Shown here: positions 59,216 to 64,000 of the stretch, piece after piece
How positions within the stretch are numbered: position 1 is the stretch's first letter
Layout of the letters: each line of letters begins with the position of its first letter
NCBI GenBank assembly: GCA_910574285.1
Contig: CAJTAL010000008.1
Span: 1-64,000 of the forward strand
Source: Lachnospiraceae bacterium
Lineage (GTDB): Bacteria > Bacillota > Clostridia > Lachnospirales > Lachnospiraceae
DNA length: 64,000 nt
Reading direction: 5' to 3'
The notes under the pieces: generated by a model
The model's input: only the letters and a program-made list of their open reading frames with translations
Told to the model about the DNA's origin: nothing
Databases searched by the model: none
Translations under genes and position numbers: made by a program

Positions 59216-59755
59216 ATGAAAAGTTTTTCTATGCCAAAACAAGTTTCTCCAACATTAGAAATAGATGAGTTAATGAGATTGAAACATAGTTTGGAAAAGA
59301 ATGTATCAAGGGAAGTTGCGGAAAGCATAATAAAGGAAATTCCATTATCTATAAATTCAACACCAGACATTCGAGCCGAGTGGGTAGAAAATCTATCTGC
59401 TATTCTTGAAAATAGATTTGATAAAAAAACGGTAAAAAACATTCGCCAAGAGTGCTATTGTAACGAAAATGGTAGGTTAGAAGATACCGCAAATAACTTG
59501 AAACAACTTTATCTCTCTTTGGATAAGGATTTGCATAGATTTGTCAATGCTCTGAATGAAAATGGTGCCGGTTGGTTTATTAAAGTATCCTTCTTTGTGA
59601 ACCTGCCGAATGCTTTTGTTACTTATATGCTGAAATATGAGCAGTTCCCCGTTATGCGTGCCAGTTCCACCATAGCGGCAGATGTCACACTGGTGTTGAT
59701 TGGGCTGATTCTTTTATTATATCGAAATGCAGATCAAAGGATAAGGAGGCTATAG
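59216..59755 (+). CDS. Chimeric protein: soluble N-terminal half joined to a membrane-protein end
   Basis: The 179-residue frame has a soluble part (about 1-122) that includes NIRQECYCNENGRLEDTANN and FVNALNENGAGWFIK. This resembles the DUF6144 type, whose Cys-rich second half is absent. From about 123 it becomes a membrane end, VSFFVNLPNAFVTYMLKYEQ and TLVLIGLILLLYRNADQRIR. Two unrelated genes seem joined in frame. GGAGAAAG precedes ATG 59216. I expect it is non-functional, though it is an intact ORF. Confidence 0.5.
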   Translation: MKSFSMPKQVSPTLEIDELMRLKHSLEKNVSREVAESIIKEIPLSINSTPDIRAEWVENLSAILENRFDKKTVKNIRQECYCNENGRLEDTANNLKQLYLSLDKDLHRFVNALNENGAGWFIKVSFFVNLPNAFVTYMLKYEQFPVMRASSTIAADVTLVLIGLILLLYRNADQRIRRL

Positions 59756-59758
59756 AAT

Positions 59759-60514
59759 ATGGAACTTGTAAAACTGACACACGAAAATATTGAAAAGGAG
59801 CACATCTGCTGTGCAATCTCCAATAACAAGGATATCCAGGTTATGTCCAAAAAGAACTGGCTGAAAGACAGGCTGGACGAGGGGCTTGTATTCCTAAAAG
59901 GCAACGTCCGGGGAAAATGCTTCATTGAGTATATCCCCGCGGAATATGCATGGGCGCCCATCAAGGCGCAAGGGTATATGTACATTGACTGCCTGTGGGT
60001 ATCCGGGCAGTTCAAGGGGCATGGATACTCGAACCTGCTGTTGGATGCATGTATCAAGGACAGCAAAGAGAAAGGAAAAAAGGGGCTTGTGATCCTGTCC
60101 TCCAGGAAAAAGATGGGATTCCTCTCTGACCCGAAATACATGGGCTATAAGGGCTTTCAGACAGCGGATACGGCAGAGCCTTATTTTGAGTTGATGTACC
60201 TGCCCTTTGAAGGGGGCGCACCTCTTCCCCGCTTCCGGGACAGCGTGGGCAGACAGGAAGATATGCCGGAAGGATTTGTGCTGTATTACACAAACCAATG
60301 CCCTTTTACGGCAAAGTATGTACCGATGCTGGAGGAGATGGCAAAGGCCAGGAACGCAGTGTTTCAGTCCGTACATATCCAGACCAGAGAGGATGCGCAG
60401 AATGCCCCTTCGCCCTTTACCACCTTTTCCCTTTTCTATGACGGACAGCTCGTGACACATGAAATCTTGTCGGAGAAGAAATTTGCTAAAATCTTAGCAG
60501 ATAAAAGAGTGTGA
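59759..60514 (+). CDS. GNAT acetyltransferase with YoaP-like C-terminal domain
   Basis: The 251-residue protein has a GNAT domain (about 1-150: YMYIDCLWVSGQFKGHGYSN LLLDACI, acetyl-CoA loop) and a C-terminal thioredoxin-like part with VLYYTNQCPFTAKYVPMLEE, FTTFSLFYDGQLVTHEIL. This two-part layout is that of YoaP-type proteins. AAGGAGG precedes the ATG. The substrate is unknown. Confidence 0.88.
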   Translation: MELVKLTHENIEKEHICCAISNNKDIQVMSKKNWLKDRLDEGLVFLKGNVRGKCFIEYIPAEYAWAPIKAQGYMYIDCLWVSGQFKGHGYSNLLLDACIKDSKEKGKKGLVILSSRKKMGFLSDPKYMGYKGFQTADTAEPYFELMYLPFEGGAPLPRFRDSVGRQEDMPEGFVLYYTNQCPFTAKYVPMLEEMAKARNAVFQSVHIQTREDAQNAPSPFTTFSLFYDGQLVTHEILSEKKFAKILADKRV

Positions 60515-60517
60515 AAA

Positions 60518-60805
60518 ATGATTCAATTAGTCAGACCAACAGAAGCGATGAAAGAACAGGCTATAGAGTTCAGACAGGAATTTTTTGAACATGGGGAATT
60601 TGTTATCAACGGAAGTGAATTATTTGATAAAACGGATGACTACACAGAATGGTGCAGAGCCACAGACGCAAACACGAAAGAAGAGACCGTTAATCCGAAT
60701 TGGGTTAAATTTCCAGACGACCGAAGAAGCTATACGGAAGGCAAGCAGGAATGCATAGAATGCCTGCTGAAAGAAGCGGATGTATGGAAATCAAAACTTT
60801 TCTGA
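60518..60805 (+). pseudogene. Truncated paralogue of the GNAT gene at 54905
   Basis: Residues 1-63 (IQLVRPTEAMKEQAIEFRQE, FFEHGEFVINGSELFDK) match the start of the acetyltransferase at 54905-55426 at about three positions in four. After NWVK the match stops and an unrelated stretch of 32 residues ends the frame, so the acetyl-CoA loop is gone. It starts three bases after the previous stop. Confidence 0.8.
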
Positions 60806-60824
60806 AACGGGAGACGAACTGGAA

Positions 60825-61433
60825 ATGAATATATACTATATCGGCGGCTCCACCTGCGCGGGAAAAAGCAGTGTTGCCGAGATTCTTTCAAAAAAACATG
60901 ATTTATACTACTTTAAAACAGATGATTTTCTGGACAAATATATGCAGGCAGGAGCACGAAAAGGATATCCCGTCTGCAGGAAAACAGCCGGGATGAGTGC
61001 GGAGCAGATTTGGATGCGGAAACCGCTGCTCCAATGCAGAGAGGAATTTGATATCTACAGGGAAATTTTTGAATTTGTGGCAGCAGACCTGGATCGGATT
61101 GAATGGAAAGGCGGCATTATCACAGAAGGGACGGCGTATCTCCCGGAACTGATGAAACAGTTTGGCGTTCCTGGCAGCCGTTATATCGTCATTACGCCTA
61201 CGAAAGAATTTCAGGTCATCCACTATAGAAAAAGAGCCTTTGTTCCTTTGGTATTGGAGGGGTGCAGTGATAAGGAAAAGGCTTTTCGTAATTGGATGGA
61301 TAGGGATGTTCTGTTTGCACAGGAAGTGAGGAGGCAGTGCCATAAAGAGAATTATGTTTCAGTCATCAATGACGGAAACATGGATTTGGATGAACTGGCT
61401 AATCTGGTTGCCGCACACTTTGAATTAAAATAA
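60825..61433 (+). CDS. P-loop kinase-like protein
   Basis: The 202-residue protein starts MNIYYIGGSTCAGKSSVAEI with Walker A GGSTCAGKS at about 7-15, then YYFKTDDFLDKYMQ and GGIITEGTAYLPELMKQF, as in small-molecule kinases of the AAA_18/33 kind. Drug or nucleotide phosphorylation is possible. The chosen ATG has GGGAGACGAACTGG upstream. It lies in the acetyltransferase cluster, in line with a role in modifying small molecules. Confidence 0.82.
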   Translation: MNIYYIGGSTCAGKSSVAEILSKKHDLYYFKTDDFLDKYMQAGARKGYPVCRKTAGMSAEQIWMRKPLLQCREEFDIYREIFEFVAADLDRIEWKGGIITEGTAYLPELMKQFGVPGSRYIVITPTKEFQVIHYRKRAFVPLVLEGCSDKEKAFRNWMDRDVLFAQEVRRQCHKENYVSVINDGNMDLDELANLVAAHFELK

Positions 61434-61479
61434 TTGGATGCATAGAGAAACAAAGAGACGATGGAGGAGGTAAATAATA

Positions 61480-61656
61480 ATGCGTCATATCTATATTCGT
61501 GGAATGATCGGCCTGATCTGGCTGATCGCAGCTATTGTATGTGGGGTATCGGGAAACTTCCCGATGATGGGACTTTACATCATTTTAGCAGGTGTGTTCC
61601 TGTATTCTGCATACACAGCATGGAAAAATGAAAAAGACGGAAAAGGGGGAAGGTAG
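61480..61656 (+). CDS. 58-residue membrane protein at the head of an ABC operon
   Basis: The small frame reads RHIYIRGMIGLIWLIAAIVC, then PMMGLYIILAGVFLYSAYTA and a charged end. It has two membrane helices. GGAGGAGG precedes the ATG and the ABC ATPase begins one base after its stop, so it is a real cistron of the transporter operon. It may be an accessory subunit. Confidence 0.7.
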   Translation: MRHIYIRGMIGLIWLIAAIVCGVSGNFPMMGLYIILAGVFLYSAYTAWKNEKDGKGGR

Positions 61657-61657
61657 T

Positions 61658-62365
61658 ATGGGACAGGCGCTCCTGACTGTGGGGAACTTAAGCGCATGGT
61701 ACAGTGAAGAGAAGATGATACTTTCGGGTTTTTCTTTTTCGTTGGAAGAGCATGAAGTGGCAGGATTGATCGGGCTGAACGGAGCCGGGAAGACCACATT
61801 CTTGAAGGTTCTCTCCGGCCTGCTTCCAACTTTCCGTTCAGACAGTATCTGCTTTTGCGGTTCCCCTGTGGATTTCAGGGGAGAGGAGTTCAAACTCAGC
61901 CGCTATACGGTGTTTGCCGAGGACAATTCTTTTTCGTATTTTACCTTCCGGGAATATCTGGCCTATGTATGCGCCGCCTATGCCCGGGATGTGCCGGATG
62001 TGTCGGAGCTGGTACGGGGCTTCCATTTTGAGGAGTATACGGATGTCCTGTTAAGAGAACTGTCAACCGGAAACCGAAAAAAGGCATTTCTGATCACGGC
62101 GTTTGCCCTGAGACCCAGACTGCTTCTTTTGGATGAACCGGTCAATGGCCTGGATTTCCAGAGCACGGAATATCTGTATCAGCAGATTTTGGGATATAAG
62201 AAGTATGGAATCGTCCTGTTTTCCTCTCATATCTTAGAGAGCATCACACTGACCTCTGACCGGGTATTTGTCCTAGAGGAGGGGAAGATCCGGCGGACAT
62301 TTGAACACGGGCAGATCAATGCCGAAGAGATCAGGGAGGCTCTGCATGATGAAAATGACAGGTAA
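61658..62365 (+). CDS. ABC transporter ATPase
   Basis: The 235-residue ATPase has Walker A (AGLIGLNGAGKTTFLKVLSG), a signature RELSTGNRKKAFLITAF in which the usual SGG is STG, Walker B LLLDEPVNGLDF and the switch His in LFSSHILES. ATG 61658 follows GGGGGAAGG. Its end overlaps the permease by 20 bases. It resembles ATPases of ABC-2 bacteriocin or drug exporters. Confidence 0.92.
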   Translation: MGQALLTVGNLSAWYSEEKMILSGFSFSLEEHEVAGLIGLNGAGKTTFLKVLSGLLPTFRSDSICFCGSPVDFRGEEFKLSRYTVFAEDNSFSYFTFREYLAYVCAAYARDVPDVSELVRGFHFEEYTDVLLRELSTGNRKKAFLITAFALRPRLLLLDEPVNGLDFQSTEYLYQQILGYKKYGIVLFSSHILESITLTSDRVFVLEEGKIRRTFEHGQINAEEIREALHDENDR

Positions 62366-63566
62366 AGCCTTTGCTAAGAAGCTGTTTGGGGCAAGATATG
62401 AGCGGCTGCCCAGGACGCTTTTGATTGATGTTATTGTATTCTGGGGGCTGTATATTGCCGGCTTTCAGGTGCAGATTGCACCGTCTGTCCGAATCCTGAT
62501 GATAAGCGCTTTTACCGCAGGCGTGATGTGGCAGGCCCTTTCTTCCGGAGATAATATTACTGAACTCAGGCATATGCTGATGCTGCCGCACAGGAACCGG
62601 GAGTTTGTCTTTTCCTATGTGGTCGCGCTGGGAGCTTATGCGGTTCTGACAAAGACAGGGCTGCTTTTTGCGGTTGTACTGGCTGTGTCTGTCTGGAAGC
62701 CGATAGAGATCGTGAGAATGCTGATCTGTATGATCCATGCGGTTCTTATGGCTGCAGCCGTTTACTCCCTGAGAAAATACTGGTATGCGGGCGGCATCTG
62801 GACTGCCGCCATAGTGGCTGTTATTCTATTTTTAGGAAGCAGAGCATGGTTTAGCCTCTTACTATTTGTGAATGGGATGTTCGCCGCCCTGATTTTGTGG
62901 CGGGCTGACGGATATGCTTTTTATCAGTGGGAGAGTAAGAAGAAACGTACCATCCGGCAGAAGAAGGCAGCCCTTTGGCGGTATTTTTTCCGCTATCTGA
63001 GCTGCCATAAAAATTATCTTCTCAATACTGCTGTGATGTGGTGCGTAGCCCTTGTACTGCCGTATTTCCTAAGAGGAATGGCGGGCATGTCCGTTATCCC
63101 GGTGGGCTTTGCGATTCTGTCCTTAAATACACCCATCTGTATCATGCTGTCCTGTGACCGTGATCTGGAGCAGGCGGTTCGTTTCCTGCCCGGACAGAAA
63201 CGGCGCTTTTGCATTCCGTACTGCCTGTTCATATTCTTGTGTAATATGACCGCAGATGTGATATTCCTCTTAAGCTGGCAGATACAAAACGGCGGCGTCA
63301 CTGTCCTTATGATTTTCGGAGCTGTTTTCTTTGCCCTGCAGAGCGCAGAGCTGTCTGTGCTTCTGGAATGGTTTTATCCCATCCGGGACTGGAAGATTGA
63401 AAGCGACCTGTGGCATCATCCGCGGAAATATGTGGTTCCGGTGGTGATGTTGCTGCTTGCGGGAGCCGCCTCTGCCTGGCCGGTGTTACTGCCTGTCCTG
63501 CCATGTGTACTGGTTTTAGAAACCGTAGTTTTACTTTTTACTCCCGCGAAGCAACGAGCCAAGTAG
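62346..63566 (+). CDS. ABC transporter permease
   Basis: The 406-residue protein has ten or so hydrophobic segments, beginning at LLIDVIVFWGLYIAGFQVQI, and no large outside domain. It is coupled to the ATPase by a 20-base overlap. The last codons (encoding AKQRAK and the stop) lie inside repeat B, so the C-terminus has been supplied or overrun by that repeat. ATG 62349 is an alternative start. Confidence 0.82.
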   Translation: MMKMTGKAFAKKLFGARYERLPRTLLIDVIVFWGLYIAGFQVQIAPSVRILMISAFTAGVMWQALSSGDNITELRHMLMLPHRNREFVFSYVVALGAYAVLTKTGLLFAVVLAVSVWKPIEIVRMLICMIHAVLMAAAVYSLRKYWYAGGIWTAAIVAVILFLGSRAWFSLLLFVNGMFAALILWRADGYAFYQWESKKKRTIRQKKAALWRYFFRYLSCHKNYLLNTAVMWCVALVLPYFLRGMAGMSVIPVGFAILSLNTPICIMLSCDRDLEQAVRFLPGQKRRFCIPYCLFIFLCNMTADVIFLLSWQIQNGGVTVLMIFGAVFFALQSAELSVLLEWFYPIRDWKIESDLWHHPRKYVVPVVMLLLAGAASAWPVLLPVLPCVLVLETVVLLFTPAKQRAK

Positions 63567-63616
63567 TCATGCTTGTATGGATATTTGGCGACTGTCGCGG
63601 GGTCTTTGACTGCTGG
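63544..63616 (-). repeat. Dispersed repeat B, copy 3 (inverted)
   Basis: On the minus strand this reads CCGCGACAGTCGCCAAATAT and onwards to ACTTGGCTCGTTGC, matching 18508-18571. It covers the permease stop codon (63564-63566) and runs up to the ribosome site of the next gene. Repeats of this kind recur in Lachnospiraceae intergenic DNA. Confidence 0.7.
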
Positions 63617-63622
63617 AGGTAA

Positions 63623-64000
63623 ATGAAATTGGAAGTATTGAGAGCTGAGAACATTTCAAAAATATACTGTCAAAATGCGGTATCATTGCAGGCGCTGCGC
63701 GGTGTATCGGTGACGATTCAAAAAGGGGAATTTGTCGCTGTACTGGGGAGAAGCGGTTCGGGAAAATCAACTCTTTTGAATATTCTTGCCGGTCTGGACA
63801 AACCTTCAGAGGGAAAGGTCTGTATTGAAGGTACGGATATTTTTCATCTAAGCGAAGAGAAAAGGACGTTTCTTCGGCGGAAAAAAAATAGGATTTGTAT
63901 TCCAGGCATATGAATTACTGCACTCACTGACTGTCATTGAAAATATCCGGCTGCCAGAGCTTACTAAAAATGCGGAGTACGTAGAGGAGCTTCTTGACGC
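63623..64000 (+). pseudogene. MacB-type ABC ATPase, frameshifted at an A8 run and cut by the window end
   Basis: The first frame gives Walker A (VAVLGRSGSGKSTLLNILAG) and DIFHLSEEKRTFLRRKK, then diverges after eight A residues at 63881-63888 and stops at 63913. With seven A residues it would continue IGFVFQAYELLHSLTVIENI and RLPELTKNAEYVEELLD to the window edge, the expected Q-loop. So one extra A breaks it. It could be a true mutation, slippage-tolerant expression or a sequencing error. Confidence 0.75.

Overview
The window looks like a chromosome segment of a gut Lachnospiraceae (Clostridia, Bacillota; Dorea, Mediterraneibacter or Blautia type). The clues are strong AGGAGG ribosome sites, the cdaA-cdaR and folC-folE-folP-folBK gene orders, several Bacillota-type two-component systems (TCS) and moderate GC. 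This placement is inferred from gene content, not from a marker gene.

Region 1 (1-6.1 kb) is the right part of a phage-like element: Cro-type regulator, excisionase-like protein, a putative replication organiser, small phage proteins, a 43-bp-periodic DNA array, a promoter-plus-terminator small RNA or leader, scaffold, major capsid protein and a sigma factor. No terminase, portal, tail or lysis genes are seen between these genes, so it is a reduced prophage or a satellite-like element whose left part lies outside the window.

Region 2 (6.2-37.4 kb) is mostly ordinary chromosome: membrane proteins, cdaA-cdaR-HPr (c-di-AMP), glgX, nfo, trmO, a copper operon (csoR-copA, with a CopZ-like domain that has its own internal ribosome site), a DEDDh exonuclease, an unusual ParB-like/BMP fusion, a phosphoesterase, a folate operon containing an HD hydrolase, an ABC-2 exporter with a NarL-type TCS, yjjG, ridA, mrp and two OmpR-type TCS. 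Dispersed short repeats sit just upstream of several genes.

Region 3 (37.5-64 kb) is accessory and heavily rearranged: further TCS, a MacB-type ABC exporter, a RelB/YafQ toxin-antitoxin pair bounded by 27-bp direct repeats and broken by a CCAG slippage, an ATPase defence remnant, truncated and chimeric genes, many GNAT acetyltransferases, CPBP proteases and ABC transporters. A repeated inverted motif, TGTCCGC-N11-GCGGACA, precedes both a TCS and the ABC exporter and probably marks one regulon. At 54.5-54.85 kb there is a compact locus with convergent promoters, a shared terminator and a 33-residue membrane peptide, best read as an unannotated type I toxin-antitoxin system; this is the strongest candidate for a new small system.

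The recurring theme of region 3 is modular sensor/exporter cassettes being duplicated, swapped and deleted through short direct repeats. All functional calls rest on motif reading only; no database search was possible.
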